Positions 57,646 through 64,000 of a DNA stretch of 64,000 bases are shown here, piece by piece. The position numbers were made by a program, and so were the translations under genes. The stretch covers positions 1-64,000 of the forward strand of contig JBGOZF010000011.1 in NCBI GenBank assembly GCA_041480065.1. Reading direction: 5' to 3'. Each line of letters opens with the position of its first letter. The first letter of the stretch is position 1. The notes under the pieces were generated by a model that worked only from the letters and a program-made list of their open reading frames with translations, was not told the origin of the DNA and ran no database searches. The stretch is from Fen-999 sp041480065 (lineage in GTDB: Bacteria; Pseudomonadota; Gammaproteobacteria; Burkholderiales; Rhodocyclaceae).

Positions 57646-58269
57646 TCAGGCAGCGCCTGCAATCCCTCGGTTTCGGAGAAGCTCCAACACCTGAGCAATA
57701 CAGACTTCCAGCGCATCTTCACCGGTGTTCAATATCAGTTCCGGGTCTTCTGGGGGCTCGTATGGCGAGGAAATGCCTGTAAATTCCGGGATCTCCCCGG
57801 CCCTGGCACGACGGTACAGTCCTTTGACGTCTCGGCTCTCGCATATGTCGATCGACGAGTCGCAGAAGACCTCGATGAAATCCCCATGGGGCAAAAGGGA
57901 CCGGACGCGCTCTCGGTCCCTTTTCAGTGGCGAAATGAAGGCCGTCAGTGCAATCAGCCCCGCTTCCACAAATAGCTTGACCATCTCTCCAATCCGTCGA
58001 AGGTTCTCCGCCCGATCTTCGAGCGAAAAACCCAGATCCGAGCACAAGCCGTGGCGAACATTGTCACCATCGAATACGAACGAACGGCACCGCATCCTGT
58101 AAAGCTCCTGCTCCACGGCATGAGCCACGGTCGACTTGCCAGCGCCTGACAGGCCAGTAAACCACACGACGATGCCCCGATGCCCGTTCGATGCTTCCCT
58201 ATCCTGACGCGAAATCATCGAGTGATGCCAGATGATGTTGCGGGAATCACTCTCAACATGATTAGCCAA
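57646..58269 (-). CDS. cysC: Adenylylsulfate (APS) kinase
   Basis: 207 residues. Phosphorylates APS to PAPS. Walker A in VVWFTGLSGAGKSTVAHAVE; VFDGDNVRHGLCSDLGFSLE and DRAENLRRIGEMVKLFVEAG are APS kinase signatures; FIEVFCDSSIDICESRDVKG and RARAGEIPEFTGISSPYEPP follow. TTG 58269 is preceded by AGGAG. No ATP sulfurylase genes are in the window. In this place it likely feeds the sulfotransferase at 50577-51674. Confidence 0.93.
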   Translation of the reverse strand: MANHVESDSRNIIWHHSMISRQDREASNGHRGIVVWFTGLSGAGKSTVAHAVEQELYRMRCRSFVFDGDNVRHGLCSDLGFSLEDRAENLRRIGEMVKLFVEAGLIALTAFISPLKRDRERVRSLLPHGDFIEVFCDSSIDICESRDVKGLYRRARAGEIPEFTGISSPYEPPEDPELILNTGEDALEVCIAQVLELLRNRGIAGAA

Positions 58270-58283
58270 ATTGCTCTCCTACT

Positions 58284-58565
58284 TCACCTGAAAGCACACT
58301 TTGTTTGCATTTGTTCAATCACTCTGGAGCAGCCACGACCACGCCCATTCGTTCGGCCCGCAAGGAAGTCTTTGTAGGTCACCCTAATGTAGTCCGGTCG
58401 GGCGGTAGACAGGAAGTCGAAGACAGCCTGCTGATTCAGAAGATCAAGTTCGGCATGAGTTCTCGTCAGGATGCCGCCATAGCCGCCGGCCTGCAGCCTG
58501 CGAACGAGCGCCGAGCCCACCATGCCGCGATGGCCGGCGACATAGATTCTGGCGTCCTTGTCCAT
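58284..58565 (-). pseudogene. fcl remnant with internal deletion
   Basis: A 93-codon frame starts at ATG 58565, eight bases after gmd. Its first ~62 residues are a GDP-L-fucose synthase N-terminus (ARIYVAGHRGMVGSALVRRL, then FLSTARPDYI). It then passes directly, still in frame, to the C-terminal end of the same enzyme (RVTYKDFLAG). About 230 middle residues, including all catalytic residues, are absent. The intact fcl downstream has the equivalent ends VYVFLAAAKV and LTYKAFLDSEG. It cannot be active. Confidence 0.85.
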
Positions 58566-58572
58566 CGGGTGG

Positions 58573-59658
58573 CTACTCGTGATAGTCCATGGCCTTATAG
58601 CCATGCTTCTTGACCAGTTCGTCGCGTTCGGCAGCCTTGAGATCCTCTCGCACCATCTCGGCGACCAGATCGGAAAACGTGGTGCGCGGCGTCCAGCCAA
58701 GCTTTTCCCTCGCCTTGGTTGGATCTCCCAGGAGCGTTTCAACTTCGGTGGGGCGAAAATAGCGAGGATCGACCTGAACGATGGTATTGCCGTTCTGGTC
58801 GGTGCCGGTTTCCCCAACGCCCTGCCCTCGCCAGGTAATCAGGATGCCAAGCTCCGCCGCAGCGGCATTGACGAAGTCGCGCACACTGTATTGCACGCCA
58901 GTGGCGATGACGAAGTCCTCGGGCTGTTCCTGCTGGAGCATGAGCCACTGCATTTCGACATAGTCTCGGGCATGACCCCAGTCACGCTTGGCATCCAGAT
59001 TGCCTAGGTAGAGGCAGTCTTGCAGGCCGAGCTTGATGCGCGCCAAGGCACGCGTGATCTTGCGGGTAACGAAGGTTTCGCCGCGTACGGGGGACTCGTG
59101 ATTGAAGAGGATGCCGTTGCATGCGTACATGCCGTAGGCTTCCCGGTAGTTCACCACGATCCAGTAGCCATAGAGTTTGGCCACGGCATAAGGACTGCGC
59201 GGGTAGAACGGCGTGGATTCCTTCTGCGGAGTCTCCTGGACCAAACCGTAGAGCTCCGAGGTCGACGCCTGGTAGAAGCGGGTTTTCTTTTCCAATCCGA
59301 GAATGCGAATAGCCTCCAGAAGCCGCAAAACGCCCACGGCATCCGAGTTTGCCGTGTATTCAGGCTCCTCGAAACTCACGGCGACGTGGCTTTGCGCTGC
59401 CAGGTTGTAGATTTCGTCCGGCTGCACTTGCTGGACGATGCGCAACAGGCTGGAAGAGTCTGTCATGTCGCCATGATGGAGAATGAAGCGGCGATTCTTT
59501 TCGTGTGGATCCTGGTAGAGGTGATCGATGCGGTCCGTGTTGAAGAGCGAGGTGCGGCGTTTGAGACCGTGAACCTCGTAACCCTTGGCCAGCAGAAATT
59601 CGGCCAGATACGCGCCGTCCTGACCGGTGACGCCGGTAATGAGGGCAATCTTCGTCAT
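58573..59658 (-). CDS. gmd: GDP-mannose 4,6-dehydratase
   Basis: 361 residues. KIALITGVTGQDGAYLAEFL, GLKRRTSLFNTDRIDHLY, IYNLAAQSHVAVSFEEPEYT, FYQASTSELYGLVQETPQKE and SPYAVAKLYGYWIVVNYREA with the catalytic Tyr-Lys. Converts GDP-D-mannose to the 4-keto-6-deoxy form used by Fcl. It overlaps the regulator gene by four bases (ATGA-type), so it is the first structural gene of the polysaccharide block. Confidence 0.97.
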   Translation of the reverse strand: MTKIALITGVTGQDGAYLAEFLLAKGYEVHGLKRRTSLFNTDRIDHLYQDPHEKNRRFILHHGDMTDSSSLLRIVQQVQPDEIYNLAAQSHVAVSFEEPEYTANSDAVGVLRLLEAIRILGLEKKTRFYQASTSELYGLVQETPQKESTPFYPRSPYAVAKLYGYWIVVNYREAYGMYACNGILFNHESPVRGETFVTRKITRALARIKLGLQDCLYLGNLDAKRDWGHARDYVEMQWLMLQQEQPEDFVIATGVQYSVRDFVNAAAAELGILITWRGQGVGETGTDQNGNTIVQVDPRYFRPTEVETLLGDPTKAREKLGWTPRTTFSDLVAEMVREDLKAAERDELVKKHGYKAMDYHE

Positions 59659-59987
59659 GTTCGGTCTATCCGCAATTCCTGCCGCAGGCGATTGATTTCG
59701 TCCCGCACCAGTTCATATTCTGCTTCCTTGTAGCGCAAGAAAGCCCGGGTCAGTTCCAGCTTGGCAGCGATTCCCGGCGGCGTGAGGAAGTATGCGTAGG
59801 CCAGCTTGTTGTCGCTGCGGCGAAAGTTGTTGGCCTTCACCAGCCCCTTCTGCAGCAGAGCCTTGAGAAGATAGTGCGTCTTGCCCAGGCTCACGCCCAG
59901 TTCACGGGCTAGTTCCCGCTGGCTGATCTCAGGGTGTTGTTCGATCACGCGAAGAATGCGCAAGTGACTGGTTTCGCTGGGACTCAT
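59655..59987 (-). CDS. MarR-type EPS-associated transcriptional regulator
   Basis: 110 residues. N-terminal winged helix (LRILRVIEQHPEISQRELAR, ELGVSLGKTHYLLKALLQKG, LVKANNFRRSDNKLAYAYFL) and a C-terminal coiled coil (KEAEYELVRDEINRLRQELR). This small family is found at the front of EPS loci in betaproteobacteria. It is the first gene of the 45-kb block and is coupled to gmd, so it probably senses or sets expression of the locus and may repress itself. Confidence 0.85.
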   Translation of the reverse strand: MSPSETSHLRILRVIEQHPEISQRELARELGVSLGKTHYLLKALLQKGLVKANNFRRSDNKLAYAYFLTPPGIAAKLELTRAFLRYKEAEYELVRDEINRLRQELRIDRT

Positions 59988-59995
59988 CTCAGTGC

Positions 59996-60010
59996 GTTCA
60001 TTCGTTGAAC
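59996..60010. promoter_or_regulatory. Candidate operator upstream of EPS regulator
   Basis: Inverted repeat GTTCA-TTCGT-TGAAC, eight bases upstream of the regulator's ATG. A place between promoter and start is typical of an autoregulatory site for a dimeric winged-helix protein. It is short, so chance is possible. Confidence 0.4.
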
Positions 60011-60020
60011 GGGCGCCACT

Positions 60021-60050
60021 CTAGCATAGGAGCATAGGCTTCGCAAGCAT
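60021..60050 (-). promoter_or_regulatory. Candidate promoter of the polysaccharide block with 8-bp tandem repeat
   Basis: On the minus strand, TTGCGA is followed after 17 bases by TAGAGT, giving a fair sigma-70 match. The spacer contains an exact tandem 8-bp repeat, CCTATGCT-CCTATGCT (60023-60038), whose copy number could vary and change promoter spacing. This is the only sizeable gap before the block. Confidence 0.4.
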
Positions 60051-60099
60051 GGAATAGCAACGGCAACGGCAAGAATGCGCCCGCGCCGGGCGCACATGC

Positions 60100-60126
60100 A
60101 AAAAGGGCCGCATCCGCGGCCCTTTT
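60100..60126. terminator. Bidirectional-looking terminator after rplI
   Basis: GGGCCGC-ATCC-GCGGCCC (60105-60122) flanked by A4-5 on one side and T4 on the other. It ends the rplI operon on the minus strand and separates it from the polysaccharide block. Confidence 0.88.
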
Positions 60127-60150
60127 GCTGGTACTGCGCTACAACCAAGG

Positions 60151-60600
60151 TCACTGCTCGGCGACGATCGAAACCGTGATGGTCGCCACCACGTCCGAAT
60201 GCAACGCAACCTCGATCTGCGTGTCACCGATCTGCTTCAGCGGACCCAGGGGCAGGCGAATGGAAGCCTTCTCGATTTCGATCCCCTGCGCAGCCAAGGC
60301 TTCGGCGATGTCGATGTTGCCGACGGAACCGAACAGGCGCCCATCCACGCCGGCCTTGCGGGCCAGTTGCACGGTCAGTCCCTCGATCTTGGTTACCTTC
60401 TCCTGGGCGGCGGCAAGCTTTTCGCCCTGCGCAAGCTCAAGCTCTGCGCGCTTGGCTTCGAAGACCTTTCTGTTCTCTTCGGTGGCGCGCTTGGCCTTGC
60501 CTTGGGGAATCAGAAAGTTGCGGGCGTAGCCGTCCTTGACCTTGACGATGTCGCCGAGGCCGCCGAGGTTCACCACTTTTTCCATCAGAATCACTTGCAT
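60151..60600 (-). CDS. rplI: 50S ribosomal protein L9
   Basis: 149 residues. MQVILMEKVVNLGGLGDIVK and VKDGYARNFLIPQGKAKRAT form the N-terminal rRNA-binding domain. A long central helix (about 40-75) links it to the C-terminal domain (VQLARKAGVDGRLFGSVGNI). It is the last gene of rpsF-priB-rpsR-rplI and is followed by a terminator. Confidence 0.97.
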   Translation of the reverse strand: MQVILMEKVVNLGGLGDIVKVKDGYARNFLIPQGKAKRATEENRKVFEAKRAELELAQGEKLAAAQEKVTKIEGLTVQLARKAGVDGRLFGSVGNIDIAEALAAQGIEIEKASIRLPLGPLKQIGDTQIEVALHSDVVATITVSIVAEQ

Positions 60601-60612
60601 GGTGGCCTCTCC

Positions 60613-60888
60613 TTAGTGCAGGTCGGTGTAGGGCATCAGCGCCAGGAAACGGGCGCGCTTGATGGCCGTCGACAGTTGGCGCTGGTAGCCGGTCTTGGTA
60701 CCGGTGATGCGAGCCGGCATGATCTTGCCGTTCTCGCTGATGAAGTCCTTGAGCAGTTCGACGTCCTTGTAGTCGATCTCCTCAATCTTCTCGGCGGAGA
60801 AGCGGCAGAATTTGCGGCGCTTGAACAGGCTGCGACCCTTGTCGTCCTTCTTCTTGCCCGCCATCTTGCTCTTAGGTTTGAATGCCAT
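60613..60888 (-). CDS. rpsR: 30S ribosomal protein S18
   Basis: 91 residues. RRKFCRFSAEKIEEIDYKDV, GKIMPARITGTKTGYQRQLS and AIKRARFLALMPY are the S18 core. S18 pairs with S6 (rpsF) on the platform of the 30S subunit. Its basic N-terminus is a few residues longer than usual. It overlaps priB by 17 bases. Confidence 0.96.
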   Translation of the reverse strand: MAFKPKSKMAGKKKDDKGRSLFKRRKFCRFSAEKIEEIDYKDVELLKDFISENGKIMPARITGTKTGYQRQLSTAIKRARFLALMPYTDLH

Positions 60889-61189
60889 TTTCGTTTCCTT
60901 CCAAAAATTCGATTTCTTTCACATGCAGCACGAGGGAACGGGTCTTGAGGCTCTTAGCCGCCAGGAAGCCCTTCACTGTCAGGCGGTCACCCAGTTTCGC
61001 GGCATTCAGCAGGCCGGCGGGGGTTCCCAGCGCAACGCAAGTCACTTCACACTCGACCTTCCGCTTTACCGCCGCCTCTTCCTGCCTCGAAACGTGACCG
61101 AGACTGAATTCGACAACCGGGATACCAGCGGGCGTGTACCGCATTGCGCCTCTGGCCAGCAACTTCCCGGTCAATTCGACCCGGTTGAT
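60872..61189 (-). CDS. priB: Primosomal replication protein N
   Basis: About 100-105 residues, an OB-fold single-strand DNA binding protein used in PriA-dependent replication restart. GAMRYTPAGIPVVEFSLGHV and EVTCVALGTPAGLLNAAKLG are typical. The start is not clear: homologues begin MNRVELTG, and here the same residues are encoded with ATC (61187-61189) where ATG would stand. The first ordinary start codon in frame is TTG at 61174, five codons later. I give the longer form. The position between rpsF and rpsR supports the call. Confidence 0.85.
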   Translation of the reverse strand: MNRVELTGKLLARGAMRYTPAGIPVVEFSLGHVSRQEEAAVKRKVECEVTCVALGTPAGLLNAAKLGDRLTVKGFLAAKSLKTRSLVLHVKEIEFLEGNENGIQT

Positions 61190-61205
61190 GCCCGTGCCTG
61201 CATCC

Positions 61206-61592
61206 TCAGATGTCAGTTACAGCCACCGCCTCCGGCTTCGTCTCAACGGTCTGGGGCGTCAGCGACCTGGATTTCTCTTCCTTCATCATCGGCGATGGCG
61301 CAGTCACGGCCTTGTTCATCTTGACCGTCAGATGCCTCAGGACGGCGTCGTTGAACTTGAAGGCATTTTCCAGTTCGGCCAAGATGGCGCCATCGGTTTC
61401 GATGTTCATGAGAACGTAGTGGGCCTTGTGCATCTTCTGGATCGGGTAGGCCATTTGCCTGCGGCCCCAGTCCTCGAGACGGTGGATGGCACCGCCGCCG
61501 CCGGTAACGAGCGCCTTGTAGCGTTCGATCATGGCCGGCACTTGCTCCGACTGGTCTGGATGGACGATGAATACGACTTCGTAATGGCGCAT
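61206..61592 (-). CDS. rpsF: 30S ribosomal protein S6
   Basis: 128 residues. MRHYEVVFIVHPDQSEQVPA, RLEDWGRRQMAYPIQKMHKA and HYVLMNIETDGAILAELENA are the S6 core. The C-terminal 30 residues (PSPMMKEEKSRSLTP and on) form a flexible tail. First gene of the operon; ATG is preceded by GGAGATCGC. Confidence 0.97.
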   Translation of the reverse strand: MRHYEVVFIVHPDQSEQVPAMIERYKALVTGGGGAIHRLEDWGRRQMAYPIQKMHKAHYVLMNIETDGAILAELENAFKFNDAVLRHLTVKMNKAVTAPSPMMKEEKSRSLTPQTVETKPEAVAVTDI

Positions 61593-61804
61593 GCGATCTC
61601 CTTATGGGTAATGCCCTCCCGCATGCGAGTCGGGTGGGGCAAGGTGTAGAAGGGGTCGAATTTTATTCGATCTTCGGCGCAGCAGCAATAGCGGCGAGGC
61701 CTTCTTTTTGGCCATTCCACGCTTTGAAGGCGGTGGTACAGTTACGACAATCAATTGCATCCATCCACTCGATCCCAGCCAGCATACCGGAAGCCAACGT
61801 GACA

Positions 61805-62656
61805 ATGGTCGACGCGCCCTACCCGGACCAGGAAGCCTGGGTAGCCTACTTCAGCCAGGCCCAGTTGCCGGTGCTTCGGCATACCTTGAATGAGCTCGAC
61901 CAACTGCGGGGCAACGCCGAGCAGGTCAATGGGCGCGTGCTGTCCTCGATCATTCTTCAGGATCCCCTGATGACCTTGCGGGTATTGGCTTACATCCAGC
62001 AGCACCGCCGCAAGAGCCAGACCTCAGACATCACGACCATCGAGCGGGCGCTGATGATGATCGGGATCGAACCGTTCTTTCGGCACTTCGACAATCTGCC
62101 CTTGGTCGAAGAAAGCTTGAAACCCCATCCCAAGGCGCTGCTTGGACTGCTGAAAGTCATCGCCCGTGCTCGCCGGGCGGCCCACTGGGCGCGTGAATGG
62201 GCCCTGGTCCGCCATGATCTTGACATCGACGAGATCACTGTCGCCACGCTCCTGCATGATGTCGCCGAGATCCTGATGTGGTGTTTCGCGCCCAGACTGG
62301 CGCTCCAGGTCAGGGAGATGCAGAACCAGGACAAGACACTGCGCAGTTCGGTCGCCCAACAACAAGTCTATAACGTCGAGTTGCAGTCGCTGCACTTGGC
62401 ACTCACCCACGCTTGGCATCTACCAGATCTGCTGGCAACGCTGATGGATCGAAACAATGCCAGCCATCCGCGGGTACGCAACGTCACCTTGGCTGTCGAT
62501 TTGGCGCGGCACGCCGCCAATGGCTGGGACGATGCGGCGCTACCGGACGACTACGCGGCCATCGAGGATCTGCTGCACATCAGCCACGAATCGCTGATGC
62601 ACAAACTCGGCCTCGAGGAAACCGGGGCTGATAGCCAGGAAGCCCCGCGGTTATAA
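61805..62656 (+). CDS. HDOD-domain protein
   Basis: About 283 residues. The HDOD fold is seen in LPVLRHTLNELDQLRGNAEQ, VNGRVLSSIILQDPLMTLRV, TTIERALMMIGIEPFFRHFD and TVATLLHDVAEILMWCFAPR. HDOD proteins are HD-like but usually lack phosphohydrolase residues and act in signalling. It is read away from rpsF. GTG 61799 or ATG 61805 may be the start; the frame to 61604 upstream lies in the rpsF leader. The stop overlaps the tRNA promoter. Confidence 0.85.
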   Translation: MVDAPYPDQEAWVAYFSQAQLPVLRHTLNELDQLRGNAEQVNGRVLSSIILQDPLMTLRVLAYIQQHRRKSQTSDITTIERALMMIGIEPFFRHFDNLPLVEESLKPHPKALLGLLKVIARARRAAHWAREWALVRHDLDIDEITVATLLHDVAEILMWCFAPRLALQVREMQNQDKTLRSSVAQQQVYNVELQSLHLALTHAWHLPDLLATLMDRNNASHPRVRNVTLAVDLARHAANGWDDAALPDDYAAIEDLLHISHESLMHKLGLEETGADSQEAPRL

Positions 62657-62657
62657 T
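62652..62657 (+). promoter_or_regulatory. -10 box of tRNA-Arg
   Basis: A consensus TATAAT lies ten bases before the tRNA 5' end and overlaps the HDOD stop codon. No good -35 box is seen at 17 bases. Confidence 0.6.
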
Positions 62658-62666
62658 CGCCGCCAC

Positions 62667-62742
62667 GCCCTCGTAGCTCAGTGGATAGAGCGACCGCCTC
62701 CTAAGCGGTAGGTCTCAGGTTCGATTCCTGACTTGGGCGCCA
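62667..62742 (+). tRNA. tRNA-Arg (anticodon CCU)
   Basis: 76 bases including encoded CCA (62740-62742). D-arm GCTC-AGTGGATA-GAGC, anticodon arm ACCGC-CTCCTAA-GCGGT with CCT, and T-arm TCAGG-TTCGATT-CCTGA are perfect. In the acceptor stem GCCCTCG faces CTTGGGC, so positions 5-68 (U-U) and 6-67 (C-U) do not pair. It decodes AGG. Confidence 0.93.
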
Positions 62743-62782
62743 CCAAACGATCGCGGTCCCGATCGTCCAGGCAGGCGGCCAA

Positions 62783-63205
62783 TCACTTGATGCGGGTCAG
62801 ATGCGGGCGCCCGGCAGGAGAACTCGGCGGCGTATCCGGGGCACCGTTGTCGCCGCCAGCTTCCGGGCTTTCGCCTTCGTTACGCGCTGCGCCGGCGTTC
62901 AGGTTCGGCTCGAAGGCCATGCCTTGGCCGTTTTCCTTGGCGTAGATGGCGACCACGGCGTCGATGGGTACGGCAACAGGGAAGGCGACGCCGCTGAAAC
63001 GCGCCTGGAAAGTGATTTCCTCATTGCCCATCAGCAACTGATGGGTAGCGTCGCGCCCGACGTTGAGGACGATCTGCCCATCGCGGACATACTCCCGCGG
63101 CACGCGGGTGCGGCCGTCGACGGCCACCGTCAGGTAAGGCGTGAACCCCTGGTCGACGCACCATTCGAAGACGGCACGCAGGAAATAAGGCTTGGTGGAA
63201 ACCAT
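62783..63205 (-). CDS. sspB: ClpXP adaptor / stringent starvation protein B
   Basis: 140 residues. TKPYFLRAVFEWCVDQGFTP, YLTVAVDGRTRVPREYV and GQIVLNVGRDATHQLLMGNE form the substrate-binding domain. A disordered acidic linker rich in Gly/Pro is followed by the C-terminal ClpX-docking end GRPHLTRIK. It hands ssrA-tagged proteins to ClpXP; the tag it must recognise is encoded at 14843-14875. Confidence 0.94.
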   Translation of the reverse strand: MVSTKPYFLRAVFEWCVDQGFTPYLTVAVDGRTRVPREYVRDGQIVLNVGRDATHQLLMGNEEITFQARFSGVAFPVAVPIDAVVAIYAKENGQGMAFEPNLNAGAARNEGESPEAGGDNGAPDTPPSSPAGRPHLTRIK

Positions 63206-63228
63206 CGGGCCCGTTCGGGCGACGCACG

Positions 63229-63825
63229 CTAGCGGCGCATCACCTTTTCAGAGGGCGTCAGCGCATCGATGAAGCCTTGCCGCGAGAACACGCGCTCGGC
63301 GTACTTCATGAGCAGAGCCGCCGCCTTCGGCAGTTCGATGCCGTAATGGTCTAAGCGCCAAAGCAACGGAGCAATGGCGACATCGAGCATCGAGAATTCG
63401 TCACCCAGCATGTACTTCTGCTTGCTGAACATCGGTGCCAGCTCGGTCAACCGATCACGCACGTGCGCGCGGGACTTGTCCGCCGACTTGAGATTCTTCT
63501 CGAGGGAGTCGATGTGGCTGAACAGTTCGTGTTCCATGGTGAACAGAAGCTGCCGCGCCCGCGCGCGCGTCTGCGGATCCGGCGGCATCAACTGCGGATG
63601 CGGGAAGCGCTCGTCGATGTACTCGTTGATGATGTTCGCTTCGTAGAGAACCAGATCGCGATCGACCAGCACCGGCACTCGGTTGTACGGGTTGATGACG
63701 GCGATGTCTTCCGGCTTGTTGAACAAGTCGACGTCGATCACCTGGAAATCCATCTGCTTCTCGTACAAAACGATCCGACAGCGATGGCTGAACGGGCAGG
63801 TGGTACCCGAGTACAGATTCATCAT
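63229..63825 (-). CDS. sspA: Stringent starvation protein A (GST-fold)
   Basis: 198 residues from ATG 63825. Glutathione S-transferase-like fold: MNLYSGTTCPFSHRCRIVLY, NPYNRVPVLVDRDLVLYEAN and IINEYIDERFPHPQLMP. SspA binds RNA polymerase rather than glutathione. petC-sspA-sspB is the usual order. The upstream open frame to 63954 is not translated. Confidence 0.93.
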   Translation of the reverse strand: MMNLYSGTTCPFSHRCRIVLYEKQMDFQVIDVDLFNKPEDIAVINPYNRVPVLVDRDLVLYEANIINEYIDERFPHPQLMPPDPQTRARARQLLFTMEHELFSHIDSLEKNLKSADKSRAHVRDRLTELAPMFSKQKYMLGDEFSMLDVAIAPLLWRLDHYGIELPKAAALLMKYAERVFSRQGFIDALTPSEKVMRR

Positions 63826-63928
63826 GGCACTCGTACCCCACGAATAGTCGGCATCGCGCACCACCTTGCGAACGAGTGGTGCGCTGACTTCACGATGCCC
63901 CATATGCAGCATATGTATTGACGGAGAG

Positions 63929-64000
63929 TTAATGGATGTCTTTCCAGAATTCACGTTTCAACGCGTAGGTGACGACGAACAGCATGGCCAGCGCAATCAG
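63929..64000 (-). CDS. petC: Cytochrome c1, C-terminal end (partial)
   Basis: The last 23 codons and the stop are visible, reading LIALAMLFVVTYALKREFWK-DIH. The transmembrane anchor followed by LKREFWKDIH is the characteristic C-terminus of cytochrome c1 of the bc1 complex, and the position just before sspA fits. Confidence 0.9.
   Translation of the reverse strand: MIALAMLFVVTYALKREFWKDIH

Noticed and set aside
58396..58404. GGCGGTAG, the RfaH ops-like sequence
   Set aside because: It is on the plus strand within the fcl remnant, opposite to transcription of the block and not in a leader.

Overview
The window looks like the chromosome of a betaproteobacterium, most likely Rhodocyclales. The evidence is gene order and families: serC-serA-pheA-hisC-tyrA-aroA/cmk-rpsA, an AroA-Cmk fusion, mtaD-ompA-ubiG-gph, rplI-rpsR-priB-rpsF, petC-sspA-sspB, an EPS-associated MarR-type regulator, and a circularly permuted two-piece tmRNA of the betaproteobacterial type. 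No taxon search was possible, so the order-level call is an inference.

Layout. (1) 1-11071, minus strand: gyrA, serC, serA, pheA, hisC, tyrA, an aroA-cmk fusion and the 5' part of rpsA. From serC to aroA-cmk the genes overlap or abut and form an aromatic amino acid/serine operon. (2) 11188-14653, plus strand: mtaD, an OmpA-family protein, ubiG and gph. (3) 14690-14956: a permuted ssrA gene in which the CCA-bearing acceptor half precedes the tag-coding half. It encodes the tag ANDERFALAA. (4) 14966-59987: one 45-kb block of tightly packed minus-strand genes for a surface polysaccharide. (5) 60151-61592: rplI-rpsR-priB-rpsF. (6) 61805-64000: an HDOD protein, tRNA-Arg(CCU), sspB, sspA and the last codons of petC.

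The polysaccharide block is transcribed right to left and begins with its own small winged-helix regulator. Sugar supply: gmd and fcl (GDP-L-fucose), a NeuC/NeuB/NeuA set (a CMP-nonulosonic acid), an fnlA/fnlB/fnlC set (UDP-L-FucNAc), and a WbpM-like dehydratase with a reductase-like SDR (probably UDP-QuiNAc or a relative), plus several further SDRs. Initiation is by a small PglC/WreU-type phosphoglycosyl transferase. Seven or eight glycosyltransferases, an acyltransferase, five methyltransferase-like proteins and a sulfotransferase with a neighbouring APS kinase would assemble and decorate the repeat. Export and polymerisation genes occur twice: a stand-alone Wzx, a stand-alone Wzy-like protein, and an unusual single protein whose N-terminal half resembles a Wzx flippase and whose C-terminal half resembles a Wzy/O-antigen ligase. 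A heparinase II/III-family protein, an AsnB and a two-domain dehydrogenase/Gfo-Idh-MocA fusion complete the block. No wza/wzb/wzc or rml genes are seen, so the product could be O-antigen or an EPS whose export genes lie elsewhere.

Points I found most worth a second look: the flippase-polymerase fusion, the permuted tmRNA with a 4-nt intervening segment, a cytidylate kinase domain whose Walker A lysine is replaced by glutamine, an fcl copy with a clean in-frame internal deletion beside a second intact fcl, a sulfation cassette, and a REP-like palindrome translated as part of PheA. All functions are read from motifs by eye; none has been tested by database search.
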